From G963677085 sp963677085 (GTDB lineage: Bacteria > Planctomycetota > Planctomycetia > Pirellulales > Thermoguttaceae), in the NCBI GenBank assembly GCA_963677085.2, contig CAXXFH010000004.1:1240001-1304000 (forward strand): DNA of 64,000 nt. The letters run 5' to 3'. The number at the start of each line of letters is the position of its first letter. Position 1 is the stretch's first letter. A program made the translations under genes and the position numbers. The notes beneath the pieces were generated by a model that searched no databases, was not told where the DNA came from, and saw only the letters and a list, made by a program, of their open reading frames with translations. Shown one piece after another: positions 7,636 through 17,041 of this stretch.

Positions 7636-10080
7636 TCAGTTTGACGGTTGATGTTGTTCGATTTTTTTGGCCGTTGCGTCGGCCTTTTTGGTTTCGTTCT
7701 GCTTTCGATACGCCTCCACGGCCCGGCGCCATGCTTGGCGAGCTTCGTCGTTCGTACCGGCCGCCTGATAGACGTCGCCAAGGTGGTCGAGGATCACGGC
7801 GTCGGGCTGATCGTCGCCCTCAACGGCCTTCTCCAATTCGGCCACGGCTTCCTTGTAACGCCCCAAACGGAAAAACACCCACCCGAGGCTGTCGCGATAA
7901 GCCCGGCTTTCTGGCTCCGCCTCAACGGCCCGCTGGACCATCCGCAGTGCGCGATGCAGGTGTTTGTTCTGATCGGCCCACAGGTAACCCAAGTCGTTCG
8001 AAGCCCCCACGTCGTCGGGGAATTCGTCGAGCACTTCTTCGAGCCACTGTTCGGCCGGAGCAAAATCATTGCGAAGCACGCATAAGTTTGAGAGGATCAA
8101 ACGGGCGTTGCGCAACACGTCGCGAATTTCGCTGGAATCGTATTGATCGTCGAACTTCTTGACCAACTCCCGGTAGGCTTTCGTCGCCTCGTCGTTGCGG
8201 CCGGCATGATACAACACCCATGCCACACGACTGAGATGCCGGGCCCAATCCTCTTTTTTGCCTTCCGCTTCGCGTTCGGCGGTTTGTGCCTCTTGGGTGG
8301 CTTTCTGGGCGGCCACGCGGACTTTTTCGACGTTGTCCAGTGCTGCGGCCAATTCTGCTTGATCCGTCTGCTTGAGTTTCTGCTCCGCCTGTTCGACGTA
8401 AACCATTGCCGCCTCGCGTGCGACCTCGGCCGCTTTGGCTTCCGCAGCCGCGTTGCCCGCAGCCAATTCGCTCAGCCGCACAGCCTGGCGTGCCGCCTTC
8501 AGGGCATCGTCGTGTTTTCCCTCGACGGCCCGCGCCCAAGAATAATAGTAGTAGAACATGGCCAGATCGTCGTCGACCGGCAAATCGATCGCCCGTTGAA
8601 ACACGGCGGCCGCTTCCGCCTCGTGCCCTTCGGCCAGCAGCAGCCCCACGCCCCAAACGAACAGGACTTCGGCCGTTTCGTTGGGATCGGCCTTCAGAGC
8701 AAGCTCGAAGAACTCTCCGGCCACCTTGAAACGCTTGGCCTCCATCGCAAGCAGCGCAACGGAATAGGCTTGCGCGAAGTCAAGTTGCGGCGGCTCGGCG
8801 GCCGCCCGTTGTTTCGCTTCGGCAATTATGCCGTCGAGCAGTTGCTCGTCGGCAGCGACCTCATCGATTTGCTCGCCCAACGACTGCAAGCTCCGCAACC
8901 GCGTGACGGCCGCCCCCAGAATCGTCAGCATTTGCTTGGGTTGATTGGTTTGGCGGTAGATATCGATTAGTGCTCGATACGCGGTCAGCGACGGTGTTCC
9001 CTCAAACAACGTCCGGTAAAGGGCCTCGGCCTTATCGTACTTCTTCGCCTTGGCGTACTCGCCAGCGAGAAAATACCCCAACGGAACGTTCGTGGCATCT
9101 TGCGAGCGAAGGCGTTCCAGGCGAGGCAGTAATTCGTCGCTTTGCCCAAGATTTTCGAGCGCCTCGGCCAACAGTTCGTAGGGAACGGCTCCTTCGTCGT
9201 CGAGCTTTTCGCGGAAGCAGTCGTCGAGCGCCTTCAGCACGGCCTCCCATTTCTTCTGGTAGGCATACACCTGGGCCATATTGAACCCAAGGCGGCCGGC
9301 ATGCGGGGCAACCTGGTTGGCTTGCCGAAAGGCTTCGATCGCCTCGCCCGCAAGTCCCGCCTTTAGAAAGCATTCGCCCATCAGGCAGTAGGTCGAGCCT
9401 GGATCACCCAGCAACACTTTCTTGATCCGCTCGTCGATGCCAAATTCGTCTGGATGCTCCAAAGCGTAACGAGCTTGGGCGAACTGTTCGGCCGCTTTTT
9501 TGTGTTTTCCGAGCAGATCGTACAGGTGGCCCATTTCCATACGGAGGCGAATACCGGCGGCCGTTTCTTCTTCGTCCTGCCGCGCTGCCAAAACTTGTTC
9601 GTAGAGTTTCACCGACTCAGCCCACTTTCCTTGTTCGGCGAAGTGCAGACCCAAACGGCGCAGCAGCAGGGCATCGGCCTCGCCGAGTTCGGCCAACTTC
9701 AGCGCGTAGCGATAAGCCACCTCGCGCCGATTCAAACGATAGGCCAAGGGAAAAATGGCTTCGAGAATATCGCCGGCTTGCGGATCGAGACGGTAGGCCC
9801 GTTGGTAGTATCGAAGGGCTTCGGCCTCTTGCTGGCGGCGTTCCAGCATGCGTCCCGTGGCAAATTCGACGATCGCTTCCAGCCGATCGCGTTCGGCCGG
9901 TGTCCGTTCGCGGCGAGGTTCAAGCAGTGCCGGCTCGTCTTCCAGAATCAGTGGCCGAGGAGCGTCTGCCGAGCTATCCTTCGCGGGAAGATCGTCGGCA
10001 AAAGCCGGAGAGATTTCCCCAAGGCCCACGGGAGCGATCAGACTGAGGGAAAACAGGACGAGAGTCGCCGTCCACTTCAT
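7636..10080 (-). CDS. Large secreted/periplasmic TPR protein
   Basis: An 814-residue protein. The start at 10080 is chosen because it opens a signal peptide (MKWTATLVLFSLSL ... AFA); a longer frame runs upstream to 10224 but would bury this signal. Most of the chain is TPR-type helix pairs. Two blocks flank a charged Ala/Glu-rich, probably coiled-coil stretch at about residues 595-665. The final TPRs (YLWADQNKHLHRALRM, AYRDSLGWVFFRLGRY) resemble those of exported TPR scaffolds in Planctomycetes. No enzymatic domain is visible. Function is unknown; a protein-interaction scaffold in the envelope is inferred. Confidence 0.85.
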   Translation of the reverse strand: MKWTATLVLFSLSLIAPVGLGEISPAFADDLPAKDSSADAPRPLILEDEPALLEPRRERTPAERDRLEAIVEFATGRMLERRQQEAEALRYYQRAYRLDPQAGDILEAIFPLAYRLNRREVAYRYALKLAELGEADALLLRRLGLHFAEQGKWAESVKLYEQVLAARQDEEETAAGIRLRMEMGHLYDLLGKHKKAAEQFAQARYALEHPDEFGIDERIKKVLLGDPGSTYCLMGECFLKAGLAGEAIEAFRQANQVAPHAGRLGFNMAQVYAYQKKWEAVLKALDDCFREKLDDEGAVPYELLAEALENLGQSDELLPRLERLRSQDATNVPLGYFLAGEYAKAKKYDKAEALYRTLFEGTPSLTAYRALIDIYRQTNQPKQMLTILGAAVTRLRSLQSLGEQIDEVAADEQLLDGIIAEAKQRAAAEPPQLDFAQAYSVALLAMEAKRFKVAGEFFELALKADPNETAEVLFVWGVGLLLAEGHEAEAAAVFQRAIDLPVDDDLAMFYYYYSWARAVEGKHDDALKAARQAVRLSELAAGNAAAEAKAAEVAREAAMVYVEQAEQKLKQTDQAELAAALDNVEKVRVAAQKATQEAQTAEREAEGKKEDWARHLSRVAWVLYHAGRNDEATKAYRELVKKFDDQYDSSEIRDVLRNARLILSNLCVLRNDFAPAEQWLEEVLDEFPDDVGASNDLGYLWADQNKHLHRALRMVQRAVEAEPESRAYRDSLGWVFFRLGRYKEAVAELEKAVEGDDQPDAVILDHLGDVYQAAGTNDEARQAWRRAVEAYRKQNETKKADATAKKIEQHQPSN

Positions 10081-10250
10081 AACCACCGTCCACCCCAGCG
10101 AGCATGCGTTGGCGACGGCAGAGCGATCGCTAACCCGCCGCGATAACTCGCTAGAAGCACCAGGGCAGGCGCGCACACATTCAGCCACTGGGTTAAAGAT
10201 CGTGTGCACCCGACCAGCGTCCACAGCGACTCTCCCCTCGTCCCCGGGTT

Positions 10251-11240
10251 TTAGCGCGGCTTCCGCTTGGCGAGCCGTTGCGTGCCCGACTTTTTCTTGC
10301 TCGACTTCCCTGCCGCCTTGCTCTTGGTTGTCTTTTTGGCGGCAGTAGTTTTTTTAGCAACCGGCTTCTTCTTGGAAGCGGCCGGCTTCGAGGTGGCGGA
10401 CGTTCCACTTTTTGCCGGAGCCTTGGTAGTTTTCTTGGCTGGCTTCCGACCATCTCCCTTGGTTGCTTTCGTCTCCGGCTTTCGCCCCTTGGGCGTTTTG
10501 GTTTCGGCCAGTTCCGACTCAGCCTTCACCGATTTTCTCCTCCTGCCCGACTTCGCCACGCGTCGCTTGGGCAGCCGTTCCTTGCAACCAGGATCGATTT
10601 CCAGAAGGATTTTCCGCAGTGCCGGGGCAAAGGGATTGGCCACGAAGTCGGCCGCCAACTGATGCAGCAGAGAAGCAAATTCAACACCCTTCGACTTGGC
10701 CACCGCCCGTTCCAAACCCGGCACCACTTTATTCTCGACATCTTTGTCGGTCACCAGGTCGAAGATTCGCATGACCTGCAGTTCGCCCGCGCCAATCGGA
10801 ATGGAATGCCCTCCCAGGGCAGCCTGGACCACATAGGAGACAACGAACGGGGAGGTCCCGTCGAGTTTCTCCAACCATTTTACGGTGGGCCCCAGGTTTT
10901 TTTTGCGTTTCTCTTCAAGATCGAAGCTATAGGCCTCCTCGAAAATCCCTTGCAGCACCCGCTTCATTCGATTGGCCGCCAAGCGAGGATCGGGCAGGCA
11001 GGACAAGGTTTCGCCCAGTTCCACCACCGATGTCACCCGAATTTCGTTCCAATCGTAGAACGTATGAATCAACCCGGCAAACGCCTCTTCGGCCGCCTCG
11101 TAACGGGCGTCTTCCAAACAGCAAGCAAAAACCACGTGCTCCAACACCTTTCGATCGGCGTCGGACACCACGGCCTTGTAATGCTTCTTGAGAACTTTAT
11201 GAATCTTGGCGAACTGTGCCGTGCGATTGGTGGATGCCAT
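10251..11240 (-). CDS. Endonuclease III-like helical protein with a histone H1-like Lys/Ala tail
   Basis: A 329-residue protein. The ATG at 11240 is preferred to a TTG 15 bases upstream and has aagg in front of it. Residues about 5-220 have the helical layout of the HhH-GPD/endonuclease III superfamily (DRKVLEHVVFACCLEDARY, then LEKLDGTSPFVVSYVVQAALGG in the place of the helix-hairpin-helix). The catalytic Lys, the Asp of the VDTHV motif and the four-Cys iron-sulfur cluster are not seen. Residues about 221-329 are a basic tail rich in Lys, Ala, Thr, Ser and Pro with AAKKTTKSK-type repeats, like eukaryotic H1 and bacterial H1-like proteins. DNA binding is inferred from the tail; glycosylase activity is doubtful. 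The fold assignment is tentative. Confidence 0.6.
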   Translation of the reverse strand: MASTNRTAQFAKIHKVLKKHYKAVVSDADRKVLEHVVFACCLEDARYEAAEEAFAGLIHTFYDWNEIRVTSVVELGETLSCLPDPRLAANRMKRVLQGIFEEAYSFDLEEKRKKNLGPTVKWLEKLDGTSPFVVSYVVQAALGGHSIPIGAGELQVMRIFDLVTDKDVENKVVPGLERAVAKSKGVEFASLLHQLAADFVANPFAPALRKILLEIDPGCKERLPKRRVAKSGRRRKSVKAESELAETKTPKGRKPETKATKGDGRKPAKKTTKAPAKSGTSATSKPAASKKKPVAKKTTAAKKTTKSKAAGKSSKKKSGTQRLAKRKPR

Positions 11241-11328
11241 AACCTTAGCTTTCAAACTTCCTGCAAAACTGCCAACCGAGGTGAGCCACGTGCAGCTTCC
11301 TGGTTCCGAACTCGCTACCCCGCTGTAC

Positions 11329-11360
11329 GCTAACTCACTGTCACGCTAACTCACTGTCAC
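11329..11360. repeat. 16-bp tandem repeat, two full copies
   Basis: gctaactcactgtcac occurs twice in direct succession, with a partial third unit (gctac). It lies between rbfA and the endonuclease-like gene and ends just before the rbfA stop codon. Confidence 0.85.
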
Positions 11361-11364
11361 GCTA

Positions 11365-11802
11365 CTAACCGACCGGATCGTGCGACGGGCTTCCGGATGT
11401 CGGTTCCTCGGAGTCGTCCTCGTCCGTAGGCTCCGGTGCCGTGGGTGGTTGCTCACCCCGATCGGGGAGCACCTCGCTAAGAATCTGCGAAATGGCGATA
11501 GAATGCTTCACCCCTTGGTCGAGCAGAAACGTCAGCTTGGGCGTGTAACGCAGGTCAACTCCCTTGGCGATCTTGGCTTGCAGATAGCCGGCCGCGTTCT
11601 GCAAGCCACGAAGCGAAAGGTTTTGTCGCGTTTCGTCGCCCATCACCGACACATGGACCTTCGCGTGTCGCAGATCGCCGGACACCTCGACATAGGTAAC
11701 CGTAACGTCTTGAACGCGGGGATCTTTCAACTCGGCCAGGATGGCCATACTGACCACTTCACGAATGGCTGCGGCCGCTTTCTGTGCACGTCGCGACGGC
11801 AT
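11365..11802 (-). CDS. rbfA: Ribosome-binding factor A
   Basis: A 145-residue protein with the KH-like RbfA fold over residues 1-115 (SRRAQKAAAAIREVVS, LKDPRV, VTYVEVSGDLRHAKVHVSV, RYTPKLTFLLDQGV). RbfA binds the 30S subunit and assists 16S rRNA 5'-end maturation. The C-terminal 30 residues are an acidic, Pro/Ser-rich extension. It follows infB by 43 bases in the same direction, the classic infB-rbfA order, and is probably co-transcribed. truB, the usual next gene, is not present downstream. Confidence 0.95.
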   Translation of the reverse strand: MPSRRAQKAAAAIREVVSMAILAELKDPRVQDVTVTYVEVSGDLRHAKVHVSVMGDETRQNLSLRGLQNAAGYLQAKIAKGVDLRYTPKLTFLLDQGVKHSIAISQILSEVLPDRGEQPPTAPEPTDEDDSEEPTSGSPSHDPVG

Positions 11803-11845
11803 GGCGATTTACCCTTCTTCTCTGAGGACCACGGAACGAACTTGC

Positions 11846-14704
11846 TTACTCACTTGCGGCGAGACTACCACTGAATGTCCGACCGATCTCCTCGACCTTG
11901 TAGACTTCGAGGATGTCACCTTCCTTCAGGTCGTTGAAGCCACTCAGCTTGATCCCACATTCCATGCCCTCACGAACGTCGCGCACGTCGTCCTTCTCGC
12001 GTTTCAAAGAATCGAGCTTGTAATCGCCAATGATGCGGCTGTCGCGAATCACCCGCACGCGAGAATCTCGTTCGATGTTTCCGGCGAGCACTCGACAACC
12101 GGCCACCGTGCCAATACGGCTTATATGGAAGGTCAGCTGCACCAACGCCCGCCCCAAATCTTTCTCCTGCTTCTCCGGTCGAAGCATACCTTCCAGAGCG
12201 GCCTTCAGATCTTCGGTAACCTGATAAATGATGTCGTAACGGCGGATCTGCACCCCGCGTTGTTCGGCCAGACTGCGTGCCCCTTCGTCGGGCACCACGT
12301 TGAAGCCGATGATAATCGCGTCGGAAGCATCGGCCAGATGGACATCGGCCTCCGTTACCCCACCAACTGTTGCCTGAAGAATCTTGATCTGAACCTCGGG
12401 ATGCTCCAGCTTGGTAAGCTCCTTGCGAATGGCTTCGATCGAACCCCGGACGTCGGCGCGGAGAATCACGTTCAACGTTTGCACTTCTTCTTCGCCAAGG
12501 CGATCGAAGAGATTTTCCAGGGTGATGTGCGGCCGGCTGATCCCGCTAAGCTCGCGTTGTCGGGCTTCGTCGGCCCGTTGTTCCGCCAGGTGCCGCGCCT
12601 CGCTGATATCTTGAAGCACATAGAACCGATCGCCGGCCCCCGGTGCGGTGTTTAGGCCGGTGACGTTGACGGGCATCGACGGGCCGGCCTCTTCGTGACG
12701 TTTGCGCGGTTCGAGCGTGTCGTACATCGCCTTCACCCGACCGAAGGCCGAGCCGCAGACCACCACGTCGCCCACCTTCATCGTGCCTCGTTGCACCAAC
12801 AACTTCGCCACCACACCACGGCCTTCGTGCAACTCGGCCTCCAAACAGGTACCAACACCAGCTCGCTTGGGATTGGCCTTGAATTCGTGCAATTCGGCTA
12901 CGGTGAGCAGTGTGTCGAGCAACTCGTCGATGCCTTCTCCCGTGGTCGCACTCGTCTTGATGACCTCGACATCGCCACCCCATTCGCTGGGCAACAATTC
13001 GTTGGCCGCCAGTTGTTCGTAGGCACGCTGCGCGTTTACGCCGGGCAAGTCGATCTTATTCAGCGCAACGACAATCGGTACCCCGGCCGCCCGGGCGTGG
13101 CTAATCGCTTCCTCGGTCTGCGGCATCACGCCGTCGTCGGCCGCCACAACCAACACGGCAATGTCCGTCACGTTGGCACCCCGCGCACGCATCTCCGTAA
13201 AGGCCTCGTGGCCCGGGGTATCGACAAAGGCGATTTTGCCGCCGTCTTTTTCAATCTGGTACGCCCGAATGTGCTGGGTAATGCCACCCTTCTCGCCGGA
13301 AACCACGTTGACTTCCATGATGCGATCCAAGAGCGAAGTCTTCCCGTGGTCAACGTGCCCGAGGAAAGTGACAATCGGCGGCCGCAATTCGAGGTCTTCC
13401 GGCGCCTCCTCTTGCTCCAGCGACAACAGCAGTTTGTCCTCCAGCGCGACCTCCTCCTGGAAGGAGACATCGACGCCGAATTCGGCAGCCAGCAGTTCCG
13501 CCATGTCGTGCTCCAAATTGGAGTTGATGTTGCACGACATCGCCCCCAACTGCATCAACTTGCCAAGCAACTGAGCCACCGAGATTCCGACGGCCTCGGA
13601 AAACGTCTTCACCGTGCAGGGCAATTCGACACTCACACTCGACTTACGCGGGGCCGCCGTATTGGTGGTTCCCGTGCGCCGGATGCGTGTCTTTCTGCGA
13701 GGAACGACCGTACTCTCTTCGTCCTGCGATTTGCGTCGCCGTGCGGTTGTCGATCGCTTGCGCTTTAGTTGCCGCGCTTCGCGACCCCCCAAGGCGGGCA
13801 CCCCCTTTTCGGGTGGCACTTCGCCACGCCCCACACCACGTCGAACTCCTCGCTCGCGGCCAACCTCTTCCTTGGCCACATCAGCGCCGCCAACCTCGCC
13901 TCGGCCGCCCTTCTTGGCCGCCTTCTTCTTTTCGTGCTTGCGGATGTGCTCGGAAAGAGGCGTCGAACCGAGCTTACCCGCTCGAATCGCATCGGGTGGC
14001 AACTTGATATCGGGTTTCTGCGGGGCCGGTTCGTCAGTCTTGCCTTTCCGCGGCGGCTCCGACGCGGTCGGCATCGGCGCCAGCTTGATCGCCGGCCCGG
14101 ACTTTTGTGCCGGCCTGGGCTTCTCCGATCCCTTGGCCCGCTTCGCTTGGATCGTTCGGATGGGACCCTTGGATTTCTGCAACAACTTGGCCGCGAGCGG
14201 TGCCACTTTCGGTCGCTCAGGGGCCGGCGGCAGAGAAGGTTCGACAACCGGTTTGCTCTCTTCCACCGGAACGGCAGACTCGGGTTCTACCGGAGCCGCT
14301 GGAGGCGCCGGGGATGTCGGTGCCGCCGGAGCTGACGCCGAGACTTCGGGCGCCGTGGGCGCAGATGGCTCCGGCTGGGATTCCACTTTGGGTTCCGACT
14401 TAGGCTTGGGACGTGTGGTCAACACACGAACCTTGCCGCCCGCGGTTCCTGCCGGAGCAATGTAATCCTCGCGCCGCAGGACTTGCGGCTTCTCCGGCTC
14501 AGCCGCTGCACGCCTTCCAGCCGGCTTCGCCGCTGGCTTCGCCCCCCGGTTACTCAGATAGGCCTTGACCTTCTCGGCCTCTTCATCCGACAAGCTCGCC
14601 AGCGCAGACCCCTTACCAGAGATACCTACCTGATCGCAGACATTCGCCAGCACCTTGCTGTCGACGTTGAGTTGTTTCGCTAACGCGTAAATTCGGATCG
14701 GCAC
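11846..14704 (-). CDS. infB: Translation initiation factor IF-2
   Basis: A 952-residue protein. IF2_N-type start (MPIRIYALAKQLNVDSKVLANVC), then about 350 residues of Pro/Ala/Lys/Arg-rich linker, a second IF2_N-like segment (VKTFSEAVGISVAQLLGKLM), the GTPase domain, and the IF2 C1/C2 domains. G-motifs: GHVDHGKTSLLD (about 447), DTPGHEAF (about 494), NKIDLPG (about 546). IF-2 delivers initiator tRNA to the 30S subunit. The long low-complexity linker is typical of GC-rich IF-2 genes. It lies 207 bases downstream of nusA and 43 bases upstream of rbfA. Confidence 0.97.
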   Translation of the reverse strand: MPIRIYALAKQLNVDSKVLANVCDQVGISGKGSALASLSDEEAEKVKAYLSNRGAKPAAKPAGRRAAAEPEKPQVLRREDYIAPAGTAGGKVRVLTTRPKPKSEPKVESQPEPSAPTAPEVSASAPAAPTSPAPPAAPVEPESAVPVEESKPVVEPSLPPAPERPKVAPLAAKLLQKSKGPIRTIQAKRAKGSEKPRPAQKSGPAIKLAPMPTASEPPRKGKTDEPAPQKPDIKLPPDAIRAGKLGSTPLSEHIRKHEKKKAAKKGGRGEVGGADVAKEEVGRERGVRRGVGRGEVPPEKGVPALGGREARQLKRKRSTTARRRKSQDEESTVVPRRKTRIRRTGTTNTAAPRKSSVSVELPCTVKTFSEAVGISVAQLLGKLMQLGAMSCNINSNLEHDMAELLAAEFGVDVSFQEEVALEDKLLLSLEQEEAPEDLELRPPIVTFLGHVDHGKTSLLDRIMEVNVVSGEKGGITQHIRAYQIEKDGGKIAFVDTPGHEAFTEMRARGANVTDIAVLVVAADDGVMPQTEEAISHARAAGVPIVVALNKIDLPGVNAQRAYEQLAANELLPSEWGGDVEVIKTSATTGEGIDELLDTLLTVAELHEFKANPKRAGVGTCLEAELHEGRGVVAKLLVQRGTMKVGDVVVCGSAFGRVKAMYDTLEPRKRHEEAGPSMPVNVTGLNTAPGAGDRFYVLQDISEARHLAEQRADEARQRELSGISRPHITLENLFDRLGEEEVQTLNVILRADVRGSIEAIRKELTKLEHPEVQIKILQATVGGVTEADVHLADASDAIIIGFNVVPDEGARSLAEQRGVQIRRYDIIYQVTEDLKAALEGMLRPEKQEKDLGRALVQLTFHISRIGTVAGCRVLAGNIERDSRVRVIRDSRIIGDYKLDSLKREKDDVRDVREGMECGIKLSGFNDLKEGDILEVYKVEEIGRTFSGSLAASE

Positions 14705-14911
14705 CCGGCCACTTCCTTTCGGGTTTTACCAACCGAGAGCCACCTCGGTTGTCTCACCCCATATTCAATTAAAGGTTCCACTTACATCATTCCATTTCCC
14801 CCAGCTCACGGCATGGCAGCACTCGACTTCAACCGCACATTCCTCCGACAACCGAACGTAAGGCGTGCGACCCGATCTTCCGCCGGATCTCACCGCCACG
14901 CGATCGGCCGG

Positions 14912-16492
14912 TCAGTCCGCCTGCTCCGATTCCTTGCGTTCGTCCGCGACAGGAGCATCGGCAAGCTCGCTCTCGGAAGCCACTTCATCTGTTGCCACCG
15001 CCGTGTCGGCCGCAACCTCCTCGGAATTACCCTCCTCGGCAGACGACACCTCCGTGGCTTCGTCTTCCGCCACCACCTCGGGAGCAACATCCGCTTGAAT
15101 CTCAGCGGCTTCTTCCCCTTTGATCTCTTCCTCTTGCGACTCCGTCGTGTCAGCCGTCTCCAAGGTTTCAGCATCCTCGGCCGCAGCAACGTCTTCAGCC
15201 GCGCCGGCCTCGGTCTCTGCTGCCTCGGTCTCTGCTGCCTCGGTCTCTGCTGCCTCAGCTTCTGCGGCCTCAGCTTGAGCAGCTTCCGCGGCCTCAAGCC
15301 GCTCCTGCTGACGGCGTTGACGCCGTTGCTCGGCCGCCTGTTTCTCGGCCTCCTCGGCTTTCACTTCCGCCTGTTCGACGATATGGTCGACCTGTTCCAT
15401 GCTCAACCCGCCCATTTCCATCAGGGCATCGGGTTCGATCACGGAGAGGTCGTCGTACGACAAGAACCCCTCGCCGACCAATTTCTCTGCCAACTCGTCG
15501 GCAACTCCATCGATCCCGGAGAACCCGACCACGGCTTGTTCGATCTGCTCATCGAGTTCATCGCGAGTCATGATCTCGATATCCCAACCACAGAGCTTGC
15601 TACCCAGGCGAACGTTCTGCCCCCGGCGGCCGATGGCAAGCGAAAGTTGATCCTCGCGAACCAATACGATGGCCCGGCCAAGCATCTGGCAGAGAATTAC
15701 CTCTTCGACCTCGGCCGGCTGCAGGGCATTGGGAACAAGCGTCTGCATGTCGTCGCTGTAACGAACGATGTCGATTCGCTCGCCCGCCAACTCGTCGACG
15801 ATGTTCTTAATACGGTTTCCGCGGACACCCACGCACGCGCCTACGCAGTCGACACGCTGATCGGTGCTGCTTACGGCCACTTTGGTCCGATAACCAGGCT
15901 CACGGGCAATCGCCCTAACCTCGATCACACCTTCCGCGATCTCGGGAATCTCCTGCTCGAAAAGTCGCTGTACCAACTGCGGCTTGGTCCGACTGAGGAT
16001 CACCTTCACACGGCTGCCGGCCTTCTTCACTTCGTATACGGTCGCCCGCACGCGCTCATTCGCGTGATGCGTCTCCCCAGGAATCTGCTCTCCCTTGGGC
16101 AGGATCGCTTCGACATTGGTCAGCGCCACCGTCGCCGCCCCACCTTCGTAGCGTTGGATCACGCCGGTCACAAGCTGGCCGCGTTGTTCGTCATATTCAT
16201 TATAGAGGGTATCCCGCTCAGCTTCACGGATCTTCTGGATCATCACCTGTTTGGCCGTCTGAGCACCGATTCGCTCGGACATTTCCTCAGGCGACAACGG
16301 CACGCCATTGTGGGTACCCACAATGGCGCCACTCTCGCGATCGATTGACATAACGACGTCTTCGTCTTCGCCATAGTGCTTCTTAGCAGCCGAAACAAGA
16401 GCTGCCTCGATACCATCGAAGACGATTTCCTTGTCGATATTTTTGTCGCGATGGATGGCGTCGACGATCCGTAGGACTTCGCTGGGGTCCAT
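14912..16492 (-). CDS. nusA: Transcription termination/antitermination protein NusA with an acidic C-terminal tail
   Basis: A 526-residue protein: NusA N-terminal domain (MDPSEVLRIVDAIHRDKNID), S1 domain (about 130-200), two KH domains (CVGVRGNRIKNIVDEL; LAIGRRGQNVRLGSKLCGWDIEI) and an HhH-like segment to about 375. NusA binds RNA polymerase and nascent RNA. From about residue 375 a helical Glu/Ala/Gln region leads into a highly acidic tail containing AAETE repeated in tandem, encoded by a 15-bp repeat at 15208-15255. rimP, which precedes nusA in many bacteria, is not found upstream. The ATG at 16492 is preceded by ggaaagtg. Confidence 0.96.
   Translation of the reverse strand: MDPSEVLRIVDAIHRDKNIDKEIVFDGIEAALVSAAKKHYGEDEDVVMSIDRESGAIVGTHNGVPLSPEEMSERIGAQTAKQVMIQKIREAERDTLYNEYDEQRGQLVTGVIQRYEGGAATVALTNVEAILPKGEQIPGETHHANERVRATVYEVKKAGSRVKVILSRTKPQLVQRLFEQEIPEIAEGVIEVRAIAREPGYRTKVAVSSTDQRVDCVGACVGVRGNRIKNIVDELAGERIDIVRYSDDMQTLVPNALQPAEVEEVILCQMLGRAIVLVREDQLSLAIGRRGQNVRLGSKLCGWDIEIMTRDELDEQIEQAVVGFSGIDGVADELAEKLVGEGFLSYDDLSVIEPDALMEMGGLSMEQVDHIVEQAEVKAEEAEKQAAEQRRQRRQQERLEAAEAAQAEAAEAEAAETEAAETEAAETEAGAAEDVAAAEDAETLETADTTESQEEEIKGEEAAEIQADVAPEVVAEDEATEVSSAEEGNSEEVAADTAVATDEVASESELADAPVADERKESEQAD
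15208..15255. repeat. 15-bp in-frame tandem repeat in nusA
   Basis: cctcggtctctgctg repeats three times, encoding AAETE units in the acidic tail. The period is a multiple of three, as expected for a repeat tolerated in coding DNA. Confidence 0.85.
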
Positions 16493-17041
16493 CGTTTTTC
16501 ACTTTCCGTTCTGCCCGGCGACGCACCGCGTCACCAAGCCTTCCATTGCCTTACCAACCGGATTCCCTTTGGCGCAAACCGTTAGGCTCGCCGTGGCGGA
16601 AAATTCCGGCCACAACCCTCCGTCACCGCCACCACTCACGGCAATCACTTCCGCCGACACGCCCCAAGACTTTGTGAGAGCGTAACTTAGTGGCTTTGGG
16701 AATCTGGTAAGCATACCGGGCGATCAGTGGGGTGTCAACCCGGCACCCCCGCCAGGGAACCCAAAACCCGACGCAAACCAACCGGCCAGCCGTCCTGCGA
16801 CAACAAACCACACCACCAAGCTACAACCACCCCTCCGCAATAGCCATACCGGGCGACGAGAGCCTGCGATCACTCCAGGAAACGTCCGCCACGACAACTC
16901 CCATACCGAGAGCACGCCGGACACTCCGAACATCGAACCCGCCCAGCTCGATACCAGGTACACTGGAGAACCCCGAAAATCACCGCAGGGGCGATCGGCC
17001 TCGAACAGCCCAACGCCCCTGCCAAGCAACAACAGGGAAGA
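16493..17041. other. 549-bp intergenic region upstream of nusA, no supported gene
   Basis: It probably contains the nusA promoter. Short frames on the minus strand (16499-16714 and 16724-17032) show no recognisable motif or convincing ribosome-binding site. From about 16735 to 17035 the plus strand is markedly C/A-rich and poor in G/T, a composition skew unlike neighbouring genes. Confidence 0.6.

Noticed and set aside
12695..13768. Long open frame opposite infB
   Set aside because: GC-rich antisense frame; infB on the other strand is an unmistakable gene with intact motifs.
14813..16348. 511-codon open frame opposite nusA
   Set aside because: Antisense shadow of nusA without start site signals.
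16724..17032. 102-codon minus-strand frame upstream of nusA, possible rimP
   Set aside because: Trp/Gly/Val-rich without RimP features and located in a composition-skewed stretch.
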